Shown here one piece after another: positions 10,195 through 22,244 of a DNA stretch of 64,000 bases (the first letter of the stretch is position 1; every line of letters starts with the position of its first letter). The stretch spans positions 7,009,001-7,073,000 of the forward strand of contig NC_134677.1 in assembly GCF_024713945.1 (NCBI RefSeq), in the 5' to 3' direction. Under the pieces are notes generated by a model that was not told where the DNA came from, did no database searches, and saw only the letters and a list, made by a program, of their open reading frames with translations. Position numbers and translations under genes: made by a program. This stretch comes from Dermatophagoides farinae. Its lineage: Eukaryota > Arthropoda > Arachnida > Sarcoptiformes > Pyroglyphidae.

Positions 10195-13100
10195 TTATTT
10201 GGGAAAAAGGCCCATTTTACCACAAACTCTGCAATAAAATTATGATTATTATTATTTGAAATCTATTAGAATAATGCTTACTTACTCTGATAATCCGTGT
10301 TGATTATAATTGATTAAAAATTCTTTGAAATTATAATCAGGATTGTTGGTCAATTCTTTGACAAAATAGTATAATCCCCAAGGTCGAGGTCCAATTGCGA
10401 CTAGTCGTTCGAGAAGAACGCGAAAAATAAATTCTTTTAATTGGTCAAATTCCTTGAAGAAATATAACAAGAGAGAGATGAAGTATTTTGTATCGATATT
10501 AGGAAATCGAAGATGATTAACCATAGCGAAGAAAAGGTAATAGAGACCTGTAAAATTTTATTAAATGATTAGAAGCAAGAATTTAAATCAATGAATGAAT
10601 TATTTACGTTCAGGGCCGAAAAATTCTAATAGACATTTGATCATGTTCAAGGACGGCTCTTTACCAATGTTAGCCATGTTGACGTCGCGATTCTCCTTTA
10701 GAACGTGTTCAGTAATCGAATACAGAATCTTGTTAATGTATTCGATTTCTGTTTGTTTACATTTGGCTGAATCAAAATATGGTTGCAATTTTTTCAAATG
10801 AAACAATTGACCAGTTTTAAAAAATACATCAATGTGAATTTTAAAAGGTGATTCGGTAGTGAAATTGCCATCAAAGCTGTTGATAATTTTGTTAAAATTT
10901 TCCAAACTCAACGATGAAGAAAGTGGACTTGGTAAATGATAGGCTTGAGGAGAGGCACTTAGAACAATGTTATGCAATTGAAATGAATTATACGGAAGAT
11001 TATCACAAATCAAGAAGCTAAATTGACTTAAAAAATCTGGGAAATCATGTAACAATAGCAGAAACAATTTTACCGTCCCCTGTATGGAAAAAAAAGATTA
11101 AATGAAAATAAATCAATTATATAATAATAAATTATTATCACTAACCTTGTGTAAATATTTAAATGATTCTGATTCAATTTGATTCGTTTGAAAAAATGTT
11201 TTCTCAAATTCCAACAAATCTCGAATTAAAAAGTAATAATTGTTCCATAATCCTTTTGCATTCAGACCATTTAAACAATGGCCAATAAATGATCGATGTG
11301 AGATGAATTCCAACCAGGCGAACGTAAACGAAGTTAATTTTAATGGTGACATTGATTTAAGAAAATCGAAGAAAATTTGCATCAAAGATAGTTTTGTATT
11401 CATACAATGAATATTGGGAATTTTCGCCAAATTATTAATACGACTAGAATTGGATGTCACAAGTTCGTTGTTAAATTCTAGAAAAAACAAAACCATTACA
11501 CGATAATAGCAAAGGGGGTAGAATTTTTGGATATTTGTCTTATGTTCCAAATGAACTTTCTCGCTCAAATCGGTAAGAAAACGATCAAGAACATTGATTT
11601 TGAATTCAATAGTTTCGTATTTGATCAGGAACAAAGCAAGATATATGAATGCATCTAAAACAGTGAAGCATTTCAAATGAATCTTGGAAAGATTCTTATC
11701 GGATGATCGGGCTGCTTCCAATGCTTGTTGACATCGTTCATAGCATAAATTAAAGCACAATTTCAAAAACTTGTGCAATGATTCTTCATCCTTGAAAAAA
11801 CCCTATCAAAAAGAAAAAAAAATGTCATGCGTGATCAATTGCAAAATCAATCTTACAGTTTGGAAAATGAAATTTTGAATGTCCTCGTGGTTATTCTGGC
11901 CTTCATAAATAAAATGGAACCATGTTCCTAAAATTGCTTCCACTTTCATTTCTTCCGTGGCATTGCTTGGTAGTAAATCAAAAGAATAAGTTTGTACATT
12001 TTTTTCGATTAAATTACTATCCGAATTATGCTCCGGTGAAGTACTTGTTGACATCCGTTTCATTTTCAATTTTGATGAATCGAATGTGCTATAAAAAGTT
12101 GATTTAATGGGAATATTATTAAAGTAATTTTTGTTGATATATTTCTTGCCAATAGCCTTTGCTTTTAAACGTTTTTCAATGTCTGGCTGAATTCGAAAGC
12201 AGATTTCTTCTACGGCTTTTTTAATTAAACATTTTTCGATAAACATTATGCATGGACTGATATTTTCATTGACAATCTGAGTAATCGTATCTTCAATGAA
12301 TTTTTTATCACACATTGATTGATTCAGTTTAAATTCTTTGCAAAGAAATTCACAAAGCTTATCGGCTATTGAACCTGATAACGATTCATTACATGTCATC
12401 AATACATAACCAGTCAATGCGAAACGTGTGAAATCGATGGCCGCATTTCGTAGCTTTTCCGGATCGGGTTCAGAAGCAAAATCTTTACGGACAAGAATTT
12501 CGATAGTAGTAACAAGCATACCGGGTGTTTCAGCCCAATTGGATAACCATTCTTGAATAGCTTTGACGATCAATTTTTTGAATAATGTAGTTAATTCTGG
12601 ATGGCATTGTATCAATCTGAGCTGAGATGATATTCGTATTTGATTCAATAGGTCTTTGAAAAGTTCGATTTCATTCTTATGCGAAACTTGGTGAACAGTT
12701 TCTTTTACAAAGACAGTATGTGAAGGAGCTGATACAAACAGATTAGAATTTTTCGGCTCTTGTAAATTATTTGTTTCTGAATCAATCATTACAAAGGGTT
12801 TAAGATATTCACAATATTTTGACACGCTTTTCTTTTTTTCACCATTTGGATTAATTTGCTGACAGATAACTTTATAATCATTGAGTTCTAATTGCAAAAC
12901 TTTATACAACTTTTCAATTTCAAACTTTATCTTCAATTTGCAATCAGGTTTAATGTAGATTTCGGTCAATAATTGAAGCAATGTCATCAGCCATGGATTA
13001 GGTGGTTGAAAAACTTTTGATTTGCCACAAGAATTCAACACCTGAACGATGAACGGCACAACATGGAAACTCAAGTTTTTTGCTTCAGCTTCAATCAATA

Positions 13101-15436
13101 GACAATGTAAATCAAGATAAAGCGAAAGAATTGGCTTATTACGTTGCAATGTGATCATTCCAATCCATTTACCAGCGGAATATAATTTTCTATTGAGATC
13201 AGAAGATTCAATTCTAAGCAGATACATTCGTATTTTTTTATATGAATTTACTGCTACAGAATCAAAAATATCGATCAAATTAATGGTTTCAAGGAGATCG
13301 TAAAAAAGTTCATGGTGATTTGTTTCATTGATAGCACGACAGGTCAAACAATCGGATAAAAGATCATAGTTTCCAATATTTTCTTTGCAATCTTGTATCA
13401 ATTGTGTGGCAGCCATTTGCAAATTGTTACTGTCCAAATTGTTGAAAATGAAATTTAAACGTTCTTTAAAAAGGAATTCCTGATTATTTGACAATTGAGA
13501 TGAATGTTCTCGTTTCAATGATGACTGATTTGTAATTTGTTGGCTTTGATTTTCATTACGACAAGAAGACAAGTGACCAACATTTTGAAATTTGAGCAGA
13601 TCAGAAGATAGTAGTTTTTCACAGAGAGCTGGATATTTTTGGAGTCTAGTTTCACATCTGTCTATTACACGAACAACAAAGTATAACAATTTTTGATCCT
13701 TCTTTGATGCATTTATGATATAGTAAAGTTTTTGCAATATGAATGACAATAAATTAGTATCAACAAGTGATCGATCGATTATGCCACCGATAAGTTCTCC
13801 TATGTTCAACAATTCATTTTTCTGATATTTCGATAGAAAATCAAGTTCTTTTAACAATGTTTGAACGATACAATTGAATACTTTTTGTTGATCTTTTGAT
13901 TGTTTCATGCTTTCAAAGAGATTGAAAATTTTTTCATATTTCACTGGTTCAAGATTAGATTGCGTGAGAATGTTTTTCAAAAAACCAGTGGCTTTTTGTT
14001 GAACTTCTTTATCAAAAAGATTATCATTAAGTGAATGATAATAATTTGAAGATGAAGATTTTGAACAATATCGAATTTCTTCATTCGGTTCTTTCTTATT
14101 ATTATTGTTGGCTGAATCAAGCTCAGCATATATTTTGAACATATCTTTCATATTTGTATAGTAGGTTGCTTCTTTGATCATTGAATAGTAATTCTCAAGA
14201 CACGATGTGATAGTACTCAAGGTTTCACGATGAGAAGGTGTGGTCAATTTTTTGTTTGTTTCTGGTTTGAAGGACCGTTGTTGAACATATAATTTACAAG
14301 CATCGGAAAATGGTTGTCCAATCGTTTTCAACTTGTCATTAATCCATTTATCTAGTTTGAGATATTCACGTCGAGAAGCTACAGATGCTAAATCAATGAT
14401 AAACAAATATGATGAATCGTTAAGCAAATAATTTAACGCCTTTAGATCTTGACTGATTTCTAAAATTCTTAAAAGCTTATTAGTTTGTTCATCGGGCGAT
14501 GTGGCTTGATTATAAAGATCGACCAACGATTCAAGCAGAATTTTTTGATTAACTGTCAATGTACTTGAATTCATCGAAGGACCAGCATTGCCTGCAGACC
14601 ATAGTTTCGGTATGATCAGATTAGAATTATTATGGTAAGTAGTATTAGAACCAGGATATATAATTTTTTTGATTGCATTCATCATTAATGACCGGCTAAG
14701 TTTATTATGTTCAGGATTGTTGACACCACTTTGCTCTATCAAGGCAAATATTAATAAATCGGGACATTTTTCCAATGGTATTTTCACAAACAAATTTTCG
14801 ATTTTAGGCAACAATTTTTCCTTTCTGGACAATTCGAGAAGAATCCAATATAAAGCATTGTATTTCCAACAAATTAAAGCGAGATCTATTTGCTCATTTA
14901 GACATTTTATCCATTCCGGGACTTCTTTGTTCAAATTGATATTTGAACACGTTTCGAATATCGATGTAATCTTATTGTTTTCGATGCAATATTCTATGAA
15001 ATCAAACTGAAAATCAAAATTATGATTCCATAGTATGGTGAAAAAAATACGGCCAATATTTTCAATGCCTGAAATTTGAGAAAAAATAAAATCATAATTG
15101 AGTCATTGATGATTTTCACATACCATTTTTATTCGGATAATAAGTTTCACAAAACTTTAGGAAGGACTCGAAATTAAAAGACGAACTTGTTGAATACTTT
15201 TGTACAAATAAATATGAATCAATCAATGCCAGAAAATGATTAAGTTCAATCGAATTTTCATGACAACCTTTAATAAAATTTGCAAGATTAGCAAATTCAG
15301 AGCTTTGACAACAATTGAATAAAGTTTCACAGATTGAAACAGTGTCCAATGAGAAATCGAAATTTAAATTTTTAGATAAATCATCATCATCAACACATTG
15401 TTCGATTTCCGGTGATTTTCTAGAATCAGATTCCAT
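10195..15436 (-). CDS. Not1: CNOT1, scaffold of the CCR4-NOT deadenylase (6 exons, short form)
   Basis: Minus-strand exons 15436-15124, 15068-11857, 11802-11146, 11079-10608, 10547-10286 and 10228-10195 join in frame to 1649 residues; human CNOT1 is about 2376. NOT1 organises the CCR4-NOT complex, which shortens poly(A) tails. Landmarks in family order: the N-terminal helical block with QDLKALNYLL and ASRREYLKLDKW; the end of the CAF1-binding MIF4G domain, VFQPPNPWLMTLLQLLTEI (about residue 790); the CAF40-binding DUF3819 region with AIQEW and EILVRKDFA; and the C-terminal NOT1 domain with GTVKLFLLLLHDFPDFLS and RVLLERLVAIGPRPWGLYY. Last codons come from a 34-nt exon. The sequence is far more diverged than usual for this protein and roughly 300 residues shorter at the N-terminus. 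The start is the first ATG of exon 1; codons upstream lack ATG. Confidence 0.93.
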
Positions 15437-15795
15437 TTCGAACAATTATGAGATCACAGACGAACAAAAACAAAAAAAAACATAAGGACACACGCACAAA
15501 TCCAACAGAAAATGTTCAATTGGATATTGTGAGAAATAAAATGCAAAAAAAATTGACTTGTTGAAAGTTGAGTTTTATGCATGCCATGCGTATTACGCAT
15601 TGGCTTCAGCATTCACAATCAGCAGTAGTCATTCATATAGTATAGGCAGTATAAATAATAAAAAATAAAATTTAAAAAATTCGAATGTAATTTTTTTTTA
15701 TTTTATATATAATAGCAATTATAATAATAATATATAATAATAATAATAATAATATCAATCAATTCATCAATTCATAAAGATTAAAATAATACACA
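15437..15795. promoter_or_regulatory. CNOT1 upstream region / PHRF1 3' region
   Basis: 359 bp hold the 5' UTR and promoter of CNOT1 and the 3' UTR of PHRF1, both minus strand. The segment around 15650-15780 is an A/T and TAA-rich low-complexity run. The only distinctive element is the palindrome at 15586-15600. Confidence 0.5.
15586..15600. promoter_or_regulatory. 15-bp perfect palindrome ATGCGTA-T-TACGCAT
   Basis: Two exactly complementary 7-bp arms around one base, 150 bp upstream of the CNOT1 start codon and preceded by GCATGC-type repeats. A CG-containing palindrome stands out in this AT-rich spacer and could bind a dimeric factor. This is inference from symmetry only. Confidence 0.35.
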
Positions 15796-18700
15796 TCAAG
15801 ATTTCTTCCTTAAATGTCTGAAATGTTTGATATATGCTTCGACCAATTTATTGATTTTTGATGGATTAATTTCGCCACTTTTGCTATGACAAATCTGAAG
15901 AATCAAATTATTAAATAATTAAATAAAAAAAAGTGATAAAAATGAAATCCAACAAACCTTTGGAACAGCTTTTCGTAATATACTCTTGTATTCATCTTTG
16001 TTGATTTTCTTTTTTTGATAATACGGCTTCAATGCTAGCTTTACTTCTTCGATCACCCGTTCCTGGCGATTTAACTTTTTCAAATACTAAGAGAAAAAAA
16101 TGATTTTAAATTCATTGATGACTTGATCATGAATGAGAATGTTACCTTCTCTTTTATTTCCATGTCTACAGCAGAGGTGGGTTGACCATCAAAAAATTCA
16201 CCTTTCGATTTTTTCGAATTCTTACTTTTAGCATTACCATTCGATTTGATTTTGGAATTGCTATTCGATTGAAGTCTTGAGGAAGCAGTTTTTATGATTT
16301 GATCCCAAATTTCTTTCACATTGGCCAATGACGATGATGATGGATGATTTGGTTGTGTATGCGATGTGATTGGAGATAAACTATTAGGAGAAACTACATC
16401 CATGTCAACGATTTCAATTATATCATGATTGGCTGCCATTTCTTTAACCGTCGACGTTGATGAGTTTGCTTTTAATTGCGATTTACCGCATGCATTGGAC
16501 ATTCTGTTGTTTGAAGGGTTCTGTTGCTGTTGTTTCAAAGTTTGGGCATATTCTAGAATTTGAGTGAAATTACTTAGTGAAGCTAATTTGGCCGAAACAT
16601 TTGACTGTTCGGAAGATATAGTAGAATCTTTCGAAATTGACTGTAAAAAATTCAATTATCAAAATTTTATTAGAATTTCTAATAATGAAGCTTACCAAAC
16701 GGGAACTTTTTAACGTCGATTCAAAGCTAAACTTTTCTATATTTGGACTTTTCGAATGATCAGGACTTTGTAGAGGCAACTCAGGATCATAAAAATCACT
16801 ATCTTTGGCCATGTCGAAATTTGTTTCAATAGCTGTAGATGATTGCAATACTCCAGTAGTAGATCCGGAAGATTTGACCACCGATGTTGATGATTGCTTT
16901 GACCGTGTTACGGTATCGGTCCCCAGCATTGGCGATTGAGATTCGTCTTGAGTGGGAGTAGGCAGAAATGAATCATCGTCGATGAAAATATCATTTTCAT
17001 CAAAATCTGATATTTTTTCCATCTTATTTTCGACCTTTTTCGTTGTAACTACAGTGGATGTATTATTTGTCTCACTCTTTGGTAAGAATTTAAATTCATC
17101 CGAAAAGACTCCTTTCAAATCTGAAGATGCAGTTTTGGATTTGTTATGGTCCAAATGAAAATTTGTTATCGATTCAATAGAATCATCACTCAATTTTCCC
17201 AACGAATCATCAGAATGTGAACGTTCAGGACTCATCGTTTCTATCGTATTACCTTTATTAAGTTTCACTTCATTTTTGGGTTCATCACATTTTTCAATCG
17301 TTTGATTATCTTCTTGTTTTTTGAAATTTACATTAATGATGATTTTGTCGCCTAGGTTTTAAATAATTTTAAATAAGCAAAAAAAAAAAAATTTGCATGA
17401 ACCATACAAACCTTGAGCAAAAATTTCTTTAGAATCTATTTTCGGATAAGATTGAAACATATTAGATTTTGAATTTGATTTTTTCTCTGAATATTTCTTC
17501 TCTTCGACAAGACGATGACCGGAATTGGCACCTGAAGAATTATTTTCCGAATCATGCTTATGGCGATGATGATGACGACGATGATGATGGTGATGGTGGT
17601 GACGATGATTTTTTGCATTTGAATTGATTTCATCTTTTGATGTTGAATCTCGTAAACGATTGTCATTATTATTATTAGTTTTGGATGAGGATTGAGTGAT
17701 TTTTACATTTGATGATGATGGCGGCGGACAAATGACAGCTTTCGATTCCAATTTTGAATGATCATTTCTGGAAAATTTTCGATGATGATCATATCGATCA
17801 TCTTGATTATGATCCAAAATCGGATCACTACGCTCACGTTTCCTGCTGCTATGATCTTTTTGATGAACGGATCTTGATGTAGTAGTTTCGACTGCTGCAC
17901 GTTGTTTAGCTGTCGATGTAGAGGATGATGATGATGATTCTTTATTCTTATGAGCAAGTGGCCTTCCATGCTTACAGGTTCGAATTTTATTATCGGATGA
18001 AGTAGAATTTTTATGTGAAATTTTTTCATTATCCGGTTGTTTTTTTGTCGTTTTAGTTGGTGTTTCATCTTTCGTTTTGGATGCAGGTTTTTTAATTCTA
18101 ACTGATTCAATGTCGGGAAATATGTCCTCATTTTCCTCATCTTTTACTTTTCGCAATGAACTTTGCAATTTTGAAGAAATTACGTGTTTTTTTATGTCCA
18201 TTTTTTGATGATGATTATTTTTGTTTGATTTTTCATTTTTTTTATCATTATCCGTATAAACTTTTGCGTTTGTTTTTGATGTCGATTTTTGTTCTGATTC
18301 AGAATTAGCTCCAATTGCTTTCCATTTTGATCCGGAATTTTTGGATGTTTCATTCATTTCGGGATAGATGGGAACCCATTTTTTTGACAATGGAATATCA
18401 TCATCATCATTGTTATTAAAAGACTTATTTTTATCACTAAGAAAATTTGTCTTCAATACGATGGGCATTTTTATTGGAAAATGCACATTGATACCTCCTT
18501 GTTGAGCTACCAATTGTTTCAATTCATTCACTTCATCGTGGTCATCTTCATCTTCAGAATCGTCACCGAATAAATCATTGATCGATGGGCGTCGTTTAAG
18601 TTTAACTGGCTGAGATTTTTTCGAACCTTTTGTTTCAATATTATTAATACTGTTATCGTTTTTGGAATTTTCTTCTTGGTTTTGTGTTGAATTAATATCA

Positions 18701-21073
18701 CTTTCATTTGTCAATAATTTATCATCTGCAAAGAATCAGAACAATTAATAAATTTAACATGAAAATCTTAATTAAAAAAAAATAATAAAATCATTACCTT
18801 CTGGGTTAGATTCATGTTTCTTTGTAGGCTCTTGTGACTGTTCAAGTTGATTATTGTTATGATTTTTATCATTATTGTCGCTAGCATCATCAGGATGATT
18901 ATCATCAAAATCTTTGTTATTGTTATCATCTTGTAAGGATTCAATGTCACTATACATTTCCATATCAATGTTTTTATCATCATCATCATTGTCAATATTT
19001 AATGAAACCACTGGTGATGGTTTTATAAAGCTTATATCTTCTGTATGATTAGTATTTTCTTGATGTGCAGACGATGACGATGAAGATGATGAGGATGAAG
19101 AGGATAAATATGAATTTCCCGATAGTGATGTTAGCCTATCGGAAGAACTATTATTTTTGAAACTATTACCATTATTTGTTGAAGATGGGGGCGGTGATGA
19201 TGATGATGAATGATTTGGTGAAGAATTGTTTGGACATTGGCGAATCGAATTGTTTGATATCGAGGAATCTGTTTTGAGATAAATTCGGCCATCACGAGCA
19301 ATTGATAAATCTGACGATGAAGCGTGTAGGATTTCTTGAGAATTCATAATCTCGCTCAATACATCGATATTGGAAGAATCTCGTATCTGCAATGATAATG
19401 ATTCGGTGGGTGTTTTAATTGAAGATTTATTATTGACAAATATATGATGTCTTGTATTTGTCAATAATCCAAGGCTTCCAACAGTCGAATCATCGACAAC
19501 AGCATTATCGAATAAATCTTCACCATAGGAACTAAGATGATTCATTTCTAAACCATAGCCAAACATTGAAAGACCGCCGATGCCACTAAGTTGTCGAATT
19601 TCTGATATCGACCGAGTTAGATTGATCGGTTTGGAAACCGGCATTCCAAATGGTGATTTAGGCTTGCAAACCAAACCTAACCTAGTTGCCAAACGTGATC
19701 GTGGGTCAGCTGCAGGTAGACGTTTCATGGATAATTTCGATTTTTTTGTACGCTTCCTATATTTTCTTCGTCGAGTTTTTTTAGTTTTATTAGAGCTCTT
19801 GGTCTTTGTTGTTTTTCGTTTTTTTGTTGTTTTCTTTCGTCTTTTCTGTTTCTTTTTCCGTCTAGGTGTAGTAGTTCGAGACATAACGTTGGAACGTCTA
19901 GCCATAATTCGATTACGAACTCTTTCGAATGCTCCAGTTCGTGCTAACGCTCTACGTTGAGCCAATCGACGTTGGTTATTTTCTTCGTTTGTATCATCAC
20001 CAAATAATCGTTCAAAACAATCAGGACAAAACCATTCATCGACTGGTATCGTTTCCAATGCTGGAATTAAACATTCACAATGATAGCCGAAATCGCAACC
20101 ATCACAAAGTAATAAACGATCTTCCCGATCACATCGACCACAAATTTCGCAATATGTAACATCATCATTGTCAATTGTAACGATTTCCAGTACAGATTTT
20201 TTAGCGATTGGAACCTAAATAAAATAAAATAAAATTACGAATTGAAAATTTAGAATATTGCTTTCGAAAAATGTTTGCTGAAAAATTTTTGGATGAATTT
20301 CATCTCAGATTGAAAACTAATAATATTCATTTCAACACTTTTTTTCCCAATAAAATCAATTCGATTATATATTGTAGATATTGATCAATACTTTGCGCAT
20401 TTATCCAAATCATCACTTTTAATAAATAAAATTAAACGAAATAAATTTTCAAAATAATTACCTTCATGACAATTTCACCATTAATGGTCCTTCGAACCAA
20501 GATGAACGAAAATGAATTTCTATCTACTGGACAGGTGTTTATTTGCTAAAATTGAAAAAAAAAATTCGAATGTAAAAATTTATTCAAAATTTTAAAAAAG
20601 ATTCTAACCTTGCTCCATTCTTCGATACATTCGAGGCAAAAATGATGCATCGATTCACATGAATCGGGACTGCCAATATCTTGGCCTTCGAACACATTTA
20701 AACAGATATAACAAGTGGGTGTACTATTTGGAGACAATGGCATCATTATTTCAGTGGTTATATTTTCCTGATCATCACTTTCAATCTCATCGCCAACATC
20801 ATCATCATCATCATCATCATCAACTTCGTCCGTAGAATCGTCGTTATCATCTGATTCGGTTTCATCGTCATCATCATTGCTGCTAGTTCCTTCATCATTA
20901 TCATCACCATCAGATTTATCATCGCCATTTTTATTATCATTCGTGACCATTTTAATATTATGATGATTTGAATCCATTATTTCAAATTCTTCATTATTTA
21001 TAATTGATGTTGTTAATGATGATTTGATTTCATTTTCATCTTTTGATGATTCGTCTTGATCACACATTACCAT
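15796..21073 (-). CDS. PHRF1: PHRF1, PHD and RING finger protein binding the Pol II CTD (8 exons)
   Basis: Minus-strand exons 21073-20609, 20545-20462, 20214-18798, 18725-17412, 17351-16696, 16640-16146, 16086-15958 and 15894-15796 give 1552 residues. PHRF1 is an E3 ligase and chromatin reader linked to TGF-beta signalling and DNA repair. The RING reads CYIC, then HHFCLEC, then CPVD (C3HC3D type, split by intron 1). A PHD finger follows ([22 protein letters not shown]), then a Lys/Arg-rich block with the family's TRLGL-type motif. Long Ser/Asn/Asp/His-rich low-complexity stretches follow. The last two exons encode the SRI-like CTD-binding domain: [19 protein letters not shown], then [20 protein letters not shown] His-rich run (about 17550-17600) and Asp runs (about 20790-20900) come from GAT/CAT microsatellites. 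The acidic N-terminal head before the RING is longer than usual. Shares a 343-bp divergent promoter with the next gene. Confidence 0.93.
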
Positions 21074-21416
21074 CAAGTTTTGAAACAAAAATAATTAATC
21101 AAGATGGATTTATCTTATTTATAAATAAAATCCAATGTATTTGATAAGAATAAAATAAAATGAACGAAAATATAGATGAAAAAATATAAAAACAATAAAT
21201 TAGGCACCGACTACCAAGAAATTTTTTTTTTTGTTTGCCTACAGAGCTTGTGGGCTTGTGCTTTATTCGTGAAGATGAGGGCACGGTATTATTCATAAAC
21301 GTTAGGACATGCTTTTAATTTTAAATTCGAATTTTTTTTTTTTTTTTGATTTAAGATTCGAATAGTCGATAAAAAAAATTTGAATAATATATCTAATTGT
21401 AAAATTATTGCATCCA
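21074..21416. promoter_or_regulatory. bidirectional promoter, PHRF1 / WASHC3-like gene
   Basis: Only 343 bp separate the divergent start codons. The segment contains an 18-base T run near 21332-21349 and no convincing coding sequence. A shared promoter is the simplest reading. Confidence 0.5.
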
Positions 21417-21682
21417 ATGGACATCATGCCGGAAATGGACATGGAAAATAATGATCCAAATATCAACAATAACGAAATGGATTCGAATCATCAACAAAAA
21501 TTGCTGAATCAATTGAATGATCTCTTGACAATTTGTGAAGAAAAACTTAAATCATTAGAGATTGAATTGATACGAATTAAAGGTAAATAAAATAATAATG
21601 GTTTATCGGAATAATTTTTTTACTGTCAAACTAATTTTTTTATACTATAGTTACCATGATTGAATCGAAAAATGACCCATGA
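21417..21682 (+). CDS. Short coiled-coil protein resembling WASH complex subunit 3 (CCDC53)
   Basis: Exons 21417-21582 and 21651-21682 splice cleanly (G|GTAAAT, CTATAG|TT) to a 65-residue protein. After an Asp/Asn/Met-rich head comes one helical heptad-like segment: LLNQLNDLLTICEEKL, then KSLEIELIRIKVTMIESK. In WASHC3 (CCDC53) the helix that assembles the WASH actin-nucleating complex has the same CEEKL signature and spacing of Leu/Ile. BRK1, the related SCAR/WAVE subunit, has a similar length (about 75 aa) but lacks CEEKL. WASHC3 proteins are usually about 170-195 aa, so this would be a reduced form lacking the C-terminal half, unless further exons lie downstream. That it is a gene is likely from the spliced frame; the family assignment is tentative. 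Confidence 0.5.
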
Positions 21683-22244
21683 AATTGTTGTTACATAAAG
21701 AATAATAATTTCCTTATTAGGGTCGAGATAATAATATAATAATCATCATTACTTTTGTGTTTGCAAAAAATACTTTTCAAAATGATCAAATTTTGTTAAT
21801 CTTATCATCATTTAATAATTGTTTTTTTTTTTGATAAAATAAATGTTAAAACAATAAAATGACTATGCAAAATAATTTGTTGAAAATTTTTTTGGAAATT
21901 TTCTGCGCGCTAAATAACAGACAGTCTTGATTATAATATATATATATTGTATGTCTAATATACGTCATTGGCAAAACGAAGAATTGTGCAACTATCTTTC
22001 TATCAATTGAGCCTTTGCCAAACATCATCATCATCATCATCATTTTGTGTATCATGTTGTGATTGTCAAAAATATCGAACTTGAGATTTATCGAATCATT
22101 GATTTGATTAAGGGCGTTTTTTCTCAACTATATAAATTTAAAATCAAACTCAATCAAAAAATCAATCGATTTCATTTCGTTTTTATAGTTAGTTACAATT
22201 TAATTCTGATCAAATCTCTCTTTTTTCTTCAGTCATTCATCATC
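21683..22244. other. intergenic region before PEPD
   Basis: AT-rich with TAATAA and CAT repeats (about 22025-22045) and a (TA)n run near 21938-21950. An open frame on the minus strand (21846-22127) is Met/Ile/Lys low complexity with no similarity. It likely holds the 3' UTR of the small gene and the PEPD promoter and 5' UTR; a TTTTTTCTTCAG acceptor at about 22232 suggests a 5' UTR intron. Confidence 0.5.
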
